64,000 nt of DNA from Thalassotalea sp. PS06 (GTDB lineage: Bacteria; Pseudomonadota; Gammaproteobacteria; Enterobacterales; Alteromonadaceae): contig NZ_CP041638.1 of the NCBI RefSeq assembly GCF_007197775.1, positions 558,001 through 622,000 of the forward strand, in the 5' to 3' direction. The notes under the pieces are model-generated. The model was given only the letters and a program-made list of their open reading frames with translations, searched no databases and had not been told where the DNA came from. Shown one piece after another: positions 49,158-58,703 of the stretch. The position numbers and the translations under genes are program-made. The stretch's first letter is position 1. Each line of letters begins with the position of its first letter.

Positions 49158-50244
49158 AGCACCTTCGATTTTAATCATGGCGGGTGGCACAGGCGGGCAT
49201 ATATTCCCGGGCCTTGCAGTTGCTGATTACCTTAAACAACAAGGCTGGCAGGTACATTGGCTGGGCACAGCGGCAAGAATGGAAGCAAAAGTGGTTCCGA
49301 ACCATGGCTATGACATTTCCTTTATCGACATTGCCGGACTGCGCGGTAAAGGTATGCGTTCCTGGTTGAGCGCACCATTTAAAATTATTCACTCAGTCAA
49401 ACAATCATTAGCGGTTATTGATAAAGTCAAACCTGACGTTGTTCTTGGTATGGGCGGTTATGCATCCGCGCCTGGTGGCTTGGCGAGCAAAATTCGTGGC
49501 ATTCCACTGGTGTTACATGAGCAAAATGCAGCGGCTGGGTTATCAAATCGGTTGTTGGCGAAAATTGCCAGTAAAGTATTAGCGGCATTTCCTGGTGCGT
49601 TTCAATCGATGGCGAACGTCGAGGTGGTTGGCAATCCAGTAAGAGCTGACATTATCGAATTGTTGCAGTCAAATATATCGTCTGAAGACAAAACTACAGT
49701 TAGCCGCAATGTATTGGTTGTCGGCGGCAGCCTGGGAGCCAAGGTATTGAATGACACTGTGCCTCTAGCTGTCTCGCAAATGAAATCGCAGAACATTGCC
49801 TTATGGCACCAAACGGGTGCTGGACACTTTGCCGCGGTAAATGAAACTTACGAATCACTTGGTATCGATGCTGAGCAAGTAAAGGTAAGTGAATTTATTG
49901 ATGATATGGCAGCTGCCTACGCCTGGGCCGATGTAGTAATTTGCCGGGCTGGGGCGCTAACGGTATCTGAGCTGGCGCTTGCCGGGAAACCGGCGATTTT
50001 TGTGCCTTTGCCACATGCAGTTGATGATCATCAAACCAAGAACGCGATGTTTTTGGTTAATGCTGGTGCGGCAACGTTAATGCCGCAAACACAGCTGTCC
50101 GCAACAGCGTTGGCTCAACAACTGACAACCTTGTTTAGTTCTGAGCAAAACTTAATTAATATGGGAAAAGCCAGTGTGCAGGCGGCCAGGCCCGATGCCA
50201 CTGAACATGTAAGTAAAATCTGTCAATCAATGGTACACGTATGA
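49150..50244 (+). CDS. murG: MurG, lipid II synthase (N-acetylglucosaminyltransferase)
   Basis: Peripheral inner-membrane GT-B glycosyltransferase that adds GlcNAc to lipid I. I start at [21 protein letters not shown], with GAGGTGA directly upstream, giving 364 residues; the ORF opens 84 bases earlier within ftsW. The G-loops [15 protein letters not shown] and [39 protein letters not shown] and the donor-site [26 protein letters not shown] (in part) are diagnostic. It overlaps ftsW by eight and murC by four bases. Confidence 0.97.
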   Translation: MNKAPSILIMAGGTGGHIFPGLAVADYLKQQGWQVHWLGTAARMEAKVVPNHGYDISFIDIAGLRGKGMRSWLSAPFKIIHSVKQSLAVIDKVKPDVVLGMGGYASAPGGLASKIRGIPLVLHEQNAAAGLSNRLLAKIASKVLAAFPGAFQSMANVEVVGNPVRADIIELLQSNISSEDKTTVSRNVLVVGGSLGAKVLNDTVPLAVSQMKSQNIALWHQTGAGHFAAVNETYESLGIDAEQVKVSEFIDDMAAAYAWADVVICRAGALTVSELALAGKPAIFVPLPHAVDDHQTKNAMFLVNAGAATLMPQTQLSATALAQQLTTLFSSEQNLINMGKASVQAARPDATEHVSKICQSMVHV

Positions 50245-51704
50245 AACAATTAACAGCCCATATTCCAGAAATGCGCCGAGTGAAAACGATTCACTTTGTC
50301 GGCATTGGTGGTGCCGGAATGGGAGGCATTGCCGAAGTACTTTTGAATGAAGGTTATCAGATAACCGGTTCTGATATTGGCGTAAACGCTGTTGTAAACC
50401 GGTTAACGTCTTTAGGGGCACAGATCGCCATTGGTCATAACGCCGACAATATTAAAGGTGCCAGTGTTATCGTGGTATCGACGGCAATTGATGCCAATAA
50501 TGTTGAGCTGCAAGCGGCCCAAAAAATGCGTATTCCTGTGGTGCGTCGCGCAGAAATGCTCGCAGAGCTAATGCGTTTTCGACATGGTATTGCCATTGCC
50601 GGTACCCACGGAAAAACCACAACCACAAGTTTGATAGCCAGTATTCTGGCCGAAGGCGAACTTGACCCGACATTCGTTATCGGTGGCTTGTTAAATAGTG
50701 CCGGTACTAACGCGCGTTTGGGAAGCAGCCGTTATCTGGTTGCTGAAGCCGATGAAAGTGATGCTTCCTTCCTGCATCTTCAACCTATGGTTTCCGTGGT
50801 AACCAATATTGATGCTGACCACATGGAAACCTATGAAGGTGATTTTGAAAAACTCAAAGACACCTATATCGAATTTTTACACAATCTGCCGTTTTATGGG
50901 CTCGCGGTTGTGTGTCTGGACAATCCGGTTGTAAAAGAATTATTGCCGCGTATTTCCCGCCAAACCATCACCTATGGTTTTTCATCAGACGCCGACGTGC
51001 GGGCAACCAATTATCAGCAACGTTCACAAACCTCTTCTTTTACGGTGCATCGCAATGGCAAAGCCGATCTTGATATTTCCCTGAACCTGCCGGGCCGACA
51101 CAATGTTTTAAACGCGCTGGCAGCGATAGCCGTTGCTACCGATGAAGGTGTAAGTGATGAAGCCATTGTTAATTCCCTCAGTAAGTTTGAAGGTATCGGC
51201 CGACGTTTTGAGTTTTTAGCAACACTGAACACCGAACAGGGTGAAATGCAGGTAATTGATGATTATGGTCATCACCCTAGTGAGGTTGATGCAACGATTA
51301 AAGCGATGCGCAACGGATGGCCAGGTAAGCGTCTGGTCATGATGTTCCAACCGCATCGTTATTCCCGTACCCGGGATTTGTATGAAGACTTTGTCGAGGT
51401 GTTGTCACAGACCGATGCGTTAGTATTGCTCGACGTATACGCTGCTGGCGAAGAACCGATTGTTAACGCCGATTCTAAATCCTTGGCTCGAAGCATTCGC
51501 TCGCGTGGCTCGTTAGAGCCTATTTATGTGAGCTCACCGGATCAAGTGGCAGACATTCTGGCGTCAATTCTGCAAGATGGTGATATGTTGATCACCCAGG
51601 GTGCAGGTAACATTGGTGCCATTGCCCGGGAGCTCATTGATGCAAAAGTGCTCAATGTCAAAACGGACAGAGCATTAAAAGATCAAGGGGGTAAGGATGA
51701 GTAA
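50241..51704 (+). CDS. murC: MurC, UDP-MurNAc:L-alanine ligase
   Basis: First of the Mur amino-acid ligases. The 487 residues match E. coli MurC (491). [17 protein letters not shown] at the N-terminus, ATP loop [35 protein letters not shown], and [13 protein letters not shown] with [12 protein letters not shown] in the C-terminal domain are all present. It starts in the murG stop (ATGA) and overlaps ddl by eight bases, so translation is coupled through the cluster. Confidence 0.97.
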   Translation: MKQLTAHIPEMRRVKTIHFVGIGGAGMGGIAEVLLNEGYQITGSDIGVNAVVNRLTSLGAQIAIGHNADNIKGASVIVVSTAIDANNVELQAAQKMRIPVVRRAEMLAELMRFRHGIAIAGTHGKTTTTSLIASILAEGELDPTFVIGGLLNSAGTNARLGSSRYLVAEADESDASFLHLQPMVSVVTNIDADHMETYEGDFEKLKDTYIEFLHNLPFYGLAVVCLDNPVVKELLPRISRQTITYGFSSDADVRATNYQQRSQTSSFTVHRNGKADLDISLNLPGRHNVLNALAAIAVATDEGVSDEAIVNSLSKFEGIGRRFEFLATLNTEQGEMQVIDDYGHHPSEVDATIKAMRNGWPGKRLVMMFQPHRYSRTRDLYEDFVEVLSQTDALVLLDVYAAGEEPIVNADSKSLARSIRSRGSLEPIYVSSPDQVADILASILQDGDMLITQGAGNIGAIARELIDAKVLNVKTDRALKDQGGKDE

Positions 51705-52647
51705 CCAATCATTACTTTCGATTGACCAATTACACAATGAAAAAATTGCCGTATTGTTTGGCGGTGATAGCGCTGAGCGGGAAGTATCGCTGAATTCCGG
51801 CGAAGCTGTCGTTAAAGGTCTTGAACAAAAAGGCTACGAGGTACTGGCTATTGATACCCAGGGTTTTGCCCTGGCAGATTTACATGCGCTGAAAATCAAT
51901 CGGGTATTTATCGCCCTGCATGGTCGAGGCGGTGAAGACGGCTGCCTGCAAGGTGCTCTTGAATATATGAAAATACCGTACACCGGGTCCGGGGTATTGG
52001 GTTCGGCCTTGTCTATGGATAAAGTCCGCTCGAAGCAATTGTTTGCCGCGAGCAATATTCCCACCGCACCGTTTCATGTATTAAGCCGGGAAAATTTTCA
52101 GCAGGCTGATTTGTCAAAGATATTGTCTTCTCTTAGCGGCAAAGTGATGGTCAAGCCTGCAAAAGAAGGCTCAAGTATTGGTATGAGCATAGCAACTTCT
52201 GAACAAGAACTCGCTAATGCGTTAACCACCGCATTCGAGTATGACCAGCAGGTGTTGATCGAACAGTGGCTAAGTGGAGCGGAATATACGGTTTCCATTC
52301 TAGGCGACCAGGCGTTGCCGGCGATTCGGATGGAAACGCCAAATGCGTTTTATGATTACCAGGCGAAATATCAGAGTCAAACCACCATGTACCATTGTCC
52401 ATGTGGTTTAACTGAGACAGAGGAATCTAAATTACAGGCTCTGGCGTTACAGGCATTTAAATCTACCGGCGCAAAAGGCTGGGGACGTGTTGATGTCATG
52501 CAGGATTCAGATGGTAACTGGCAAGTATTAGAAGTAAATACCGTACCGGGCATGACAGAAACGTCCTTGGTGCCAAAAGCGGCTAAACAAGCCGGGTTGA
52601 GCTTTGCTGATTTAACTGAGCGCATCCTGCAGCTTAGCGCAGTTTAG
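51697..52647 (+). CDS. ddlB: D-alanine:D-alanine ligase (DdlB type)
   Basis: ATP-grasp enzyme that makes the D-Ala-D-Ala used by MurF. The 316 residues include [60 protein letters not shown] and [32 protein letters not shown] (in part). The Tyr of DdlB omega-loop type is compatible with D-Ala specificity; no feature suggests a vancomycin-resistance ligase. It overlaps murC; ftsQ starts 62 bp after the stop. Confidence 0.96.
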   Translation: MSNQSLLSIDQLHNEKIAVLFGGDSAEREVSLNSGEAVVKGLEQKGYEVLAIDTQGFALADLHALKINRVFIALHGRGGEDGCLQGALEYMKIPYTGSGVLGSALSMDKVRSKQLFAASNIPTAPFHVLSRENFQQADLSKILSSLSGKVMVKPAKEGSSIGMSIATSEQELANALTTAFEYDQQVLIEQWLSGAEYTVSILGDQALPAIRMETPNAFYDYQAKYQSQTTMYHCPCGLTETEESKLQALALQAFKSTGAKGWGRVDVMQDSDGNWQVLEVNTVPGMTETSLVPKAAKQAGLSFADLTERILQLSAV

Positions 52648-52709
52648 CGTAATCTGATTGGGTTACCAGGACAAGGAATAGGCAAAGTAAAATTACACGT
52701 GTGGGCAAT

Positions 52710-53489
52710 ATGGGTAAGGAACTGACAGTTATAGAGACAAACTCGCAACCAAATCTACGGTTTTGGTTTGGGTTGGTGTTTTTTATTGTCACCTGTATTG
52801 GCTTGGTATTTGGCCTGAGTCGGGTATTGCAGGGGATGATGCAGGAAAATGTGGCTCCAGTGTCGTCTTTGGTGATTAATGGCAACATGCCTTACACCCA
52901 AAGGGATGAAATTGTCTCGGCGATTACCAGGGCGAAGCTGGATAACTTTTTTCAATTGGATGTCAATCAGATCCAGCGTCAGGTAGAAGCGCTTCCCTGG
53001 GTTTATTCGGTAACCGTCAGAAAGCAATGGCCTAATGAACTTAGAGTTTATGTCGAAGATCAAAAACCGGTGGCGCAATGGAATCGGGATTTTTTCATCA
53101 ACGAACATGGCACCATTTTTCAGGCGGCACAGGAGCGGGTGACGCATCCATTGCCTAAGTTATTCGGCCCGGAGGGCAGCGAAAAAGTGGCGCTGGAGAA
53201 TTACCGTAATCTCAGCGAGCTGCTGACGTTTATTCAGTCAGATATTAGTGAACTGGTATTGACCGAGCGCTTTGCCTGGCAGCTGACATTGAGTGACGGT
53301 ATTTATCTTAACCTGGGACGTGAAGACCGGGTTAAGCGATTACAAAGATATATGGACGCCTATCCACAAATTAAGGCACAACAGACAGAACAGCAGCAAG
53401 TGGATTATGTCGATTTGCGTTACGACACAGGTTTAGCAGTCGGCTTTAAACCCAAACAACAAAAAGATGAGCACAATGGTAATGCCTAA
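52710..53489 (+). CDS. ftsQ: FtsQ, divisome scaffold protein
   Basis: Bitopic membrane protein linking early and late division proteins. I use the ATG (MGKELTVIETNSQ) and not the GTG nine bases earlier. The 259 residues have one membrane helix (about 19-39, FWFGLVFFIVTCIGLVFGL), a POTRA domain (about 55-125, starting VSSLVINGNMPYTQRDEI and including VEALPWVYSVTVRKQWPNEL in part) and a beta domain. PWVYSVTVRKQWP is the most conserved FtsQ stretch. It overlaps the start of ftsA. Confidence 0.93.
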   Translation: MGKELTVIETNSQPNLRFWFGLVFFIVTCIGLVFGLSRVLQGMMQENVAPVSSLVINGNMPYTQRDEIVSAITRAKLDNFFQLDVNQIQRQVEALPWVYSVTVRKQWPNELRVYVEDQKPVAQWNRDFFINEHGTIFQAAQERVTHPLPKLFGPEGSEKVALENYRNLSELLTFIQSDISELVLTERFAWQLTLSDGIYLNLGREDRVKRLQRYMDAYPQIKAQQTEQQQVDYVDLRYDTGLAVGFKPKQQKDEHNGNA

Positions 53490-54714
53490 AGCAATGGAAA
53501 GAAATTTAGTGGTTGGACTGGATATCGGTACGTCAAAGATCGTTGCCGTTGTTGGTGAAGTCACGCCGGATAATACCCTGAGTATTGTTGGTGTTGGTCA
53601 TCATGCTGCCCGGGGCATGGACAAAGGTGGCGTCAACGACCTGACTTTAGTGATGCAATCCATTCAACGCGCAATCAATGAAGCCGAGCTAATGTCTGAC
53701 TGTCGAATTGGTAATGTTTATCTGGGGATCTCCGGTAAGCACATTAAATGTCAGAATGAAAATGGCATGGTACCCATTAATGACAGCGAAGTGATGCAAG
53801 AAGATGTCGATAACGTCATTCACACCGCGCGCTCGGTGCCGCTGTCAGCGGAACGGAGAATGCTACACGTATTGCCTCAGGAATATACCGTTGATTGTCA
53901 GGAAGGGATCAAGAGCCCGATTGGCATGTCCGGTGTTCGTATGGAAGCCAAAGTCCATATTGTTACCTGTGCTAATGACATGGCACGAAATATCGTCAAG
54001 TGTGTTGAACGTTGCGATCTTCATGCCGACCAGTTGATATTTTCTGCACTCGCCTCAAGTTATGCGGTATTAACCGAAGATGAGAAAGAGCTCGGTGTAT
54101 GTGTTGTCGATATGGGCGCGGGCACCATGGATATTTCGGTGTTTACTGGTGGCGCACTGCGACACAGCGCGGTCATTGCCGTTGGCGGTAACCAGGTAAG
54201 TAGTGATATTGCAAAAATTTTTCGTACACCTTTGAGTCATGCGGAAGAAATCAAGGTACAATACGCCTGTGCGCTAAGAAATATGGTTTCGATGGAAGAA
54301 AATATCGAAGTGCCAAGTGTTGGCGGTCGACCTGCAAGAAGTATGTCACGCCACACGCTGGCAGAAGTCGTCGAACCTAGGTATCATGAGCTGTTCGAAT
54401 TAATTCAGGAAGAATTAAGAGAAACCGGTTTAGAAGACCAGATCGCTGCTGGTATTGTATTAACTGGTGGTACAGCGAAAATGGAAGGCGTTGTAGAATT
54501 TGCCGAAGAAATATTCCAGATGCCGGTTCGCATAGGAACTCCGTTAAATATTAAAGGCTTAACGGACTATGTAAACGACCCAAGTTATAGTACAGTAGTG
54601 GGTTTGCTCCACTATGGTTTACAACACAGTAATCAGGGTAATACCGAAGCGGGCAGTAATGAGGGTATGGCGGGGCTTTGGAGTAAGTTTCGCACCCTGC
54701 TAAAGGAATTTTAG
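53467..54714 (+). CDS. ftsA: FtsA, actin-like membrane tether of the Z-ring
   Basis: Actin-fold ATPase that anchors FtsZ to the membrane through a C-terminal amphipathic helix ([13 protein letters not shown], at the extreme end). The 415 residues contain the phosphate-1 motif [18 protein letters not shown] (in part), the 1C domain, [14 protein letters not shown] (phosphate 2) and [13 protein letters not shown] (adenosine motif). Four in-frame ATG codons lie at the start; that at 53482 ([11 protein letters not shown]) aligns best with E. coli FtsA and overlaps the ftsQ stop by eight bases, so the protein may be five residues shorter than listed. Confidence 0.96.
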   Translation: MSTMVMPKAMERNLVVGLDIGTSKIVAVVGEVTPDNTLSIVGVGHHAARGMDKGGVNDLTLVMQSIQRAINEAELMSDCRIGNVYLGISGKHIKCQNENGMVPINDSEVMQEDVDNVIHTARSVPLSAERRMLHVLPQEYTVDCQEGIKSPIGMSGVRMEAKVHIVTCANDMARNIVKCVERCDLHADQLIFSALASSYAVLTEDEKELGVCVVDMGAGTMDISVFTGGALRHSAVIAVGGNQVSSDIAKIFRTPLSHAEEIKVQYACALRNMVSMEENIEVPSVGGRPARSMSRHTLAEVVEPRYHELFELIQEELRETGLEDQIAAGIVLTGGTAKMEGVVEFAEEIFQMPVRIGTPLNIKGLTDYVNDPSYSTVVGLLHYGLQHSNQGNTEAGSNEGMAGLWSKFRTLLKEF

Positions 54715-54763
54715 AAATACAGTTTTTGGTGGAACAAAAAAAGTAACAAAGACGGAGAAAACT

Positions 54764-55921
54764 ATGTTTGAACTTATGGACGACCACAACGAGGAAGCGG
54801 TCATCAAAGTTATCGGTGTCGGCGGCGGCGGCGGTAACGCGGTAGAGCATATGGTAAACCAAACCATTGAAGGGGTTGAGTTTATCACTGCTAACACCGA
54901 TTCCCAGGCTTTACGCAATTCATCTGCAAACATTACCTTGCAACTTGGTGCTGATGTCACCAAAGGTTTGGGTGCGGGCGCCAACCCTGAAATTGGCCGC
55001 CGTGCTGCAGAAGAAGACAGAGAGACCATTCGCCAGACTCTACAAGGGTCGGATATGGTATTTATTGCTGCCGGTATGGGCGGTGGCACCGGTACTGGTG
55101 CTGCACCTGTCGTTGCCGAAGTAGCGAAGGAAATGGGCATCTTGACCGTTGCTGTCGTAACTAAACCATTCCCGTTTGAAGGGAAAAAGCGTATGAACTA
55201 TGCCGAACAGGGCATTGAGTTCCTTGCTGGCAATGTTGATTCTCTGATCACAATTCCAAATGAAAAGCTTCTTAAAGTGCTTGGTCCGGGTACCAGTCTT
55301 CTTGACGCTTTCAAAGCCGCAAACAATGTGTTGTTGGGCGCTGTTCAAGGTATTGCTGAGTTAATTACCCGTCCAGGTTTGATTAACGTGGATTTTGCTG
55401 ACGTTCGCACTGTCATGTCAGAAATGGGAACGGCGATGATGGGCTCAGGTATTGCATCTGGTGAAGATCGTGCTGAAGAAGCGGCTGAAGCTGCAATTTC
55501 CAGTCCGTTACTAGAAGATGTCGATTTGGCGGGTGCCCGTGGTATCCTGGTTAACATCACAGCAGGTATGGATATTTCCATCGACGAATTTGAAACCGTT
55601 GGTAATGCTGTAAAGGCATTTGCTTCAGAAAATGCCACGGTTGTTGTTGGTGCGGTTATTGACCCGGATATGTCTGATGAACTTCGCGTAACCGTTGTTG
55701 CAACCGGTATTGGTGTGACGCAAAAGCCAGAAATCACCATAGTGCCGAATATACCTGCTCAGGAACCTATGGTTGTTAATGGTGGTTTTGCCGGTAACAC
55801 GGCCGAAGCTGAGCCGGTAGCAAATCCATACGTGGAAGAGAAGGTTGCGCCGCAACAGGCAAATAGTGCTGACCCGGATTATTTAGATATCCCGGCATTT
55901 TTGCGTAAGCAGGCAGATTAA
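54764..55921 (+). CDS. ftsZ: FtsZ, tubulin-like division protein
   Basis: GTPase that forms the Z-ring. The 385 residues contain [13 protein letters not shown] at the N-terminus, the GTP signature GGGTGTG (106-112), the T7 synergy loop [11 protein letters not shown] (about 203-213), a variable linker (about 320-370) and the conserved C-terminal peptide [14 protein letters not shown], which binds FtsA and ZipA. GGAGAA precedes the ATG. It ends the dcw cluster; lpxC has its own promoter downstream. Confidence 0.98.
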   Translation: MFELMDDHNEEAVIKVIGVGGGGGNAVEHMVNQTIEGVEFITANTDSQALRNSSANITLQLGADVTKGLGAGANPEIGRRAAEEDRETIRQTLQGSDMVFIAAGMGGGTGTGAAPVVAEVAKEMGILTVAVVTKPFPFEGKKRMNYAEQGIEFLAGNVDSLITIPNEKLLKVLGPGTSLLDAFKAANNVLLGAVQGIAELITRPGLINVDFADVRTVMSEMGTAMMGSGIASGEDRAEEAAEAAISSPLLEDVDLAGARGILVNITAGMDISIDEFETVGNAVKAFASENATVVVGAVIDPDMSDELRVTVVATGIGVTQKPEITIVPNIPAQEPMVVNGGFAGNTAEAEPVANPYVEEKVAPQQANSADPDYLDIPAFLRKQAD

Positions 55922-55994
55922 CCAAAGTCTCCTGTTTGGGGAAAAATTAAGCGGTTGAAAGTTCTCACTTTTATATAACTGAGAGGGGGGAATT

Positions 55995-56023
55995 TTGACT
56001 GCCAATGAGAGTTTTGTTATATT
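55995..56023 (+). promoter_or_regulatory. lpxC promoter
   Basis: TTGACT and TATATT separated by 17 bp, about 100 bp before the lpxC ATG. It lies in the 200-bp ftsZ-lpxC spacer, which shows no convincing terminator after ftsZ, so lpxC may also be read from the dcw cluster. Confidence 0.75.
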
Positions 56024-56121
56024 ACGCCCCCGGCTCACTGGTCTGAACTGTTTAAATTCAGGATTGTTTGGACATTGAGTTAACAAAAAAAGATTAATTT
56101 TGCGCAGCATTAAGGCGAATT

Positions 56122-57036
56122 ATGATTAAACAACGTACGATAAAAGATAGTATTTCGGCAACAGGTGTCGGTTTACACAAAGGTGAAAAGGTGCAGATCA
56201 CTCTCCGTCCTGCTCCTGCCAATACTGGCATTATTTTTCGCCGTGTAGATCTTGACCCGGTAGTCGATATCAAAGCTTGCCCGGAAGCTGTGGGCGAGAC
56301 GACGTTGTGTACCTGTCTGGTTAACGAGCAAGGTGTTCAGATTTCCACCGTTGAACATTTGCTTGCTGCCGTTGCGGGGCTTGGTATTGATAACCTGATT
56401 ATCGACGTCGACTCTCCGGAAATCCCAATTATGGATGGTAGTTCATTACCATTTGTTTATCTGATTCAGTCCGTTGGGATCGAAGAGGCATCCGTTGCAA
56501 AACGTTTCTTACGTATTAAGAAAACGATTCGTGTTGAAGAAGGTGATAAGTGGGCAGAACTTCGTCCTTATGAAGGGTTTAAGGTAAACTTTGCCATTGA
56601 CTTTGATCACCCGGTTATTGCTAACACGGCTCAAACCATGAGCATGGATTTTTCCAGTAGCTCATTCATCAAAGAAATTAGCCGCGCCAGAACCTTCGGT
56701 TTTATGAAAGATATCGAGTTCTTGCGCTCTCACAACCTGGCTTTAGGTGGCAGCTTGGAAAATGCAATCGTTCTTGATGAATATCGCATGCTTAACGCTG
56801 ATGACCTGCGTTATGATGACGAGTTTGTAAAGCATAAGATCCTGGACGCGATTGGTGACTTGTATATGTCTGGCGTTAGCATCTTAGGTGAACTTAATGC
56901 GTTTAAGTCAGGACATGGATTAAATAATTTATTATTGCGTGAAGTGTTTAAGCAAAGCGAAAACTGGGAGTGGGTAACTTATGAAGATAACCGCCCGGCA
57001 CCAATTGCTTATGCGGATGCGTTAGCTCACAACTAA
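56122..57036 (+). CDS. lpxC: LpxC, UDP-3-O-acyl-GlcNAc deacetylase
   Basis: Zinc-dependent deacetylase, the committed step of lipid A synthesis; cytoplasmic. The 304 residues match E. coli LpxC (305). [21 protein letters not shown] at the N-terminus, [17 protein letters not shown] with zinc ligand His79, and [15 protein letters not shown] with His and Asp ligands are intact, as is the SGHGLNNLL catalytic His segment. In E. coli LpxC is degraded by FtsH through its C-terminal tail; here the tail reads [11 protein letters not shown], different from the E. coli end but with small hydrophobic residues. Confidence 0.98.
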   Translation: MIKQRTIKDSISATGVGLHKGEKVQITLRPAPANTGIIFRRVDLDPVVDIKACPEAVGETTLCTCLVNEQGVQISTVEHLLAAVAGLGIDNLIIDVDSPEIPIMDGSSLPFVYLIQSVGIEEASVAKRFLRIKKTIRVEEGDKWAELRPYEGFKVNFAIDFDHPVIANTAQTMSMDFSSSSFIKEISRARTFGFMKDIEFLRSHNLALGGSLENAIVLDEYRMLNADDLRYDDEFVKHKILDAIGDLYMSGVSILGELNAFKSGHGLNNLLLREVFKQSENWEWVTYEDNRPAPIAYADALAHN

Positions 57037-57060
57037 ATTTTTGTGAACAGCAATATTACG

Positions 57061-57090
57061 AAAAAACCGGAGCCTGGCTCCGGTTTTTTT
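57061..57090. terminator. Terminator between lpxC and dciA
   Basis: AAAAAACCGGAGC / GCTCCGGTTTTTTT with a three-base loop, 25 bp after lpxC. A and T tracts on both sides could serve the convergent dciA as well. Confidence 0.95.
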
Positions 57091-57109
57091 ATACATATAC
57101 GTAAGTATC

Positions 57110-57160
57110 CTGGTTCACATGGACGGATTGATGCACGGGTGATTACATGGACGAAATTAT
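57110..57160. repeat. Degenerate CATCCATG-family repeat
   Basis: ACATGGACG occurs twice (57116-57124 and 57146-57154), the first followed by GATTGATGC. This matches the reverse complement of the linker at 62733-62753 (ACATGGACGTATTGAATG). It lies about 20 bp beyond the lpxC terminator. The hairpins themselves are no longer intact. Confidence 0.5.
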
Positions 57161-57193
57161 CCTGCATCGCAGGGGTTACAACGGGTTTACCGG

Positions 57194-57670
57194 TTAAGGC
57201 TTTTTGTTTGCGTGTTTAGCGAGTTTTTCTAACTTTTCTTTCAAGCCTGCCGGGGCGTTTTTGGCTACCGCTTGCAGCTGTTCGGCGGTATTCTCCGACA
57301 TGTATTTACCTGGCTTATCCGCTTCTTTTACGGCTTTTTGCGGCTCTTCCCGGCGATGGCCGTAGGGATTTACTTTAAGTTCAAGCTTGGTAAGTTGCCC
57401 TTGGCTTGCCTTTGCCAGTTGTTGGCAAATACGATTACGTTCAAATTGTAATCTTTGCCCCCAAACAGCTGATTTGACTTCTAATATCACCGTTTCTTGT
57501 CTACAATTAGCTACTTGCCAAATTTCATCGGGAATATCCGGGCAGATATCAGCAATAATGGTACCCAGGGTTTGCAGTGTTTTTGCCTTCGCGCTAAACC
57601 CAGCTAAATTGCCAGAAGACTGGCGAATTAAGTTGGCTAAATCCTGAGGCGTTTTTTCGATACGGGACAT
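57194..57670 (-). CDS. dciA: DciA (DUF721), replicative helicase loader
   Basis: DciA is the widespread bacterial factor that loads DnaB, replaced by phage-derived DnaC in E. coli. The 158-residue product starts at MSRIEKTPQDLANLIRQSSG (ATG with GGAA 12 bases upstream; a TTG 18 bases earlier is less likely). The DUF721/KH-like core (about 30-100) contains the typical PDEIWQVANCRQETVILEVKSAVWGQRLQFER (in part: VILEVKSAVWGQRLQ). The C-terminal tail is basic, disordered and Ala/Lys-rich, as in Vibrio DciA. It converges on lpxC and diverges from the M23 peptidase gene. The family call is good; loader function is from the literature on the family. Confidence 0.85.
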   Translation of the reverse strand: MSRIEKTPQDLANLIRQSSGNLAGFSAKAKTLQTLGTIIADICPDIPDEIWQVANCRQETVILEVKSAVWGQRLQFERNRICQQLAKASQGQLTKLELKVNPYGHRREEPQKAVKEADKPGKYMSENTAEQLQAVAKNAPAGLKEKLEKLAKHANKKP

Positions 57671-57711
57671 GATAAACGCGAGTTCCAAAGAAGCGATAAA
57701 GAATAATAATT

Positions 57712-58617
57712 ATGAGTTTAACAGTTTTATACCGTGGAAAGAATGTTCGATTTTCCCTGCAATTAAGTAAAGCACGCTGGGTGGCTATCCTGGCCAGTTT
57801 TACTCTATTGTCTGGTTTTGTTATGCACTGGATCTTAAAGCCTGTCGACGTACCAAATCATCTCGAAGTAGCCTTAGTTGAGGCGCAACAACTGCCCGAA
57901 AGTGAAATTAATCATGATGCCCTGCAGGTCACGGCACTAACTGCCAGAATTGCCGAATTACAAAGTCATATCCTGCGCCTGAATGCACTTGCACGACGTC
58001 TGGCTAAAGAAGCGAATATTCCTGAAGATGAATTTAATATGAGTACCTTACCTTCAGCAGGTGGACCATTGCAGACGGAAACGATTGTTAGTCGAAATTC
58101 GTTAACCGAACTGGAATCCCAGCTTGGCTTGTTGGCGGTAAATGTTGAACAGCAACAAAATCAATTCAGCCTACTTGAATCTCTCGCTCTTGGTCACCAC
58201 ATAGAAGATAACAGTTACTTATCTGGCAGACCGATTAGTAAAGGTTGGTTATCTTCATATTATGGTATTCGTAAGGACCCATTTACCGGCAACCCGACTA
58301 TGCACAAGGGTGTAGACTTTGCCGGCAAAGAGAATGCGAACGTAATTGCAACCGGTTCTGGTGTTGTTAGTTGGGCTTCTGAGCGTTATGGCTACGGAAA
58401 ATTGATAGAAATTGATCATGGTACTGGCTTTAAAACCAGATATGGGCATAATAGGGCGCTATTAGTAAAAGTTGGTGATGTGGTTAGTAAGGGGCAGGTT
58501 ATTGCCCGCATGGGAAGTACAGGTCGCTCAACAGGTCCTCACGTTCATTACGAAATCCTGCGCGATAATCAACAGATTAATCCGATTAAGTACGTTTATC
58601 GAAAGCCTAAAAAATAA
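57712..58617 (+). CDS. M23-family (LytM) peptidoglycan peptidase, membrane anchored
   Basis: A 301-residue envelope protein: basic N-terminus, one membrane helix (about 22-42), a periplasmic coiled coil (about 70-105 and 130-160) and a C-terminal M23 domain (about 175-295). Zinc ligands are complete: His198 and Asp202 in MHKGVDFAG and His279 in GPHVHYE, with catalytic His277, so it should be an active endopeptidase and not a degenerate LytM factor. It occupies the place of secM upstream of secA in E. coli; the same lpxC-DUF721-M23-secA order is usual in Alteromonadales and vibrios. Confidence 0.88.
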   Translation: MSLTVLYRGKNVRFSLQLSKARWVAILASFTLLSGFVMHWILKPVDVPNHLEVALVEAQQLPESEINHDALQVTALTARIAELQSHILRLNALARRLAKEANIPEDEFNMSTLPSAGGPLQTETIVSRNSLTELESQLGLLAVNVEQQQNQFSLLESLALGHHIEDNSYLSGRPISKGWLSSYYGIRKDPFTGNPTMHKGVDFAGKENANVIATGSGVVSWASERYGYGKLIEIDHGTGFKTRYGHNRALLVKVGDVVSKGQVIARMGSTGRSTGPHVHYEILRDNQQINPIKYVYRKPKK

Positions 58618-58703
58618 ACGGTACCAACAATTTAAACATTAAACTAAGAAGTTTATAAATATTGAAACTGAAGCAAGGCTTCAGGGAAATGGTTTGATTT
58701 AAC

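Noticed and set aside
57712..58703. SecM-type arrest peptide upstream of secA
   Set aside because: The upstream gene is an M23 peptidase with a full zinc site and lacks a terminal arrest motif.
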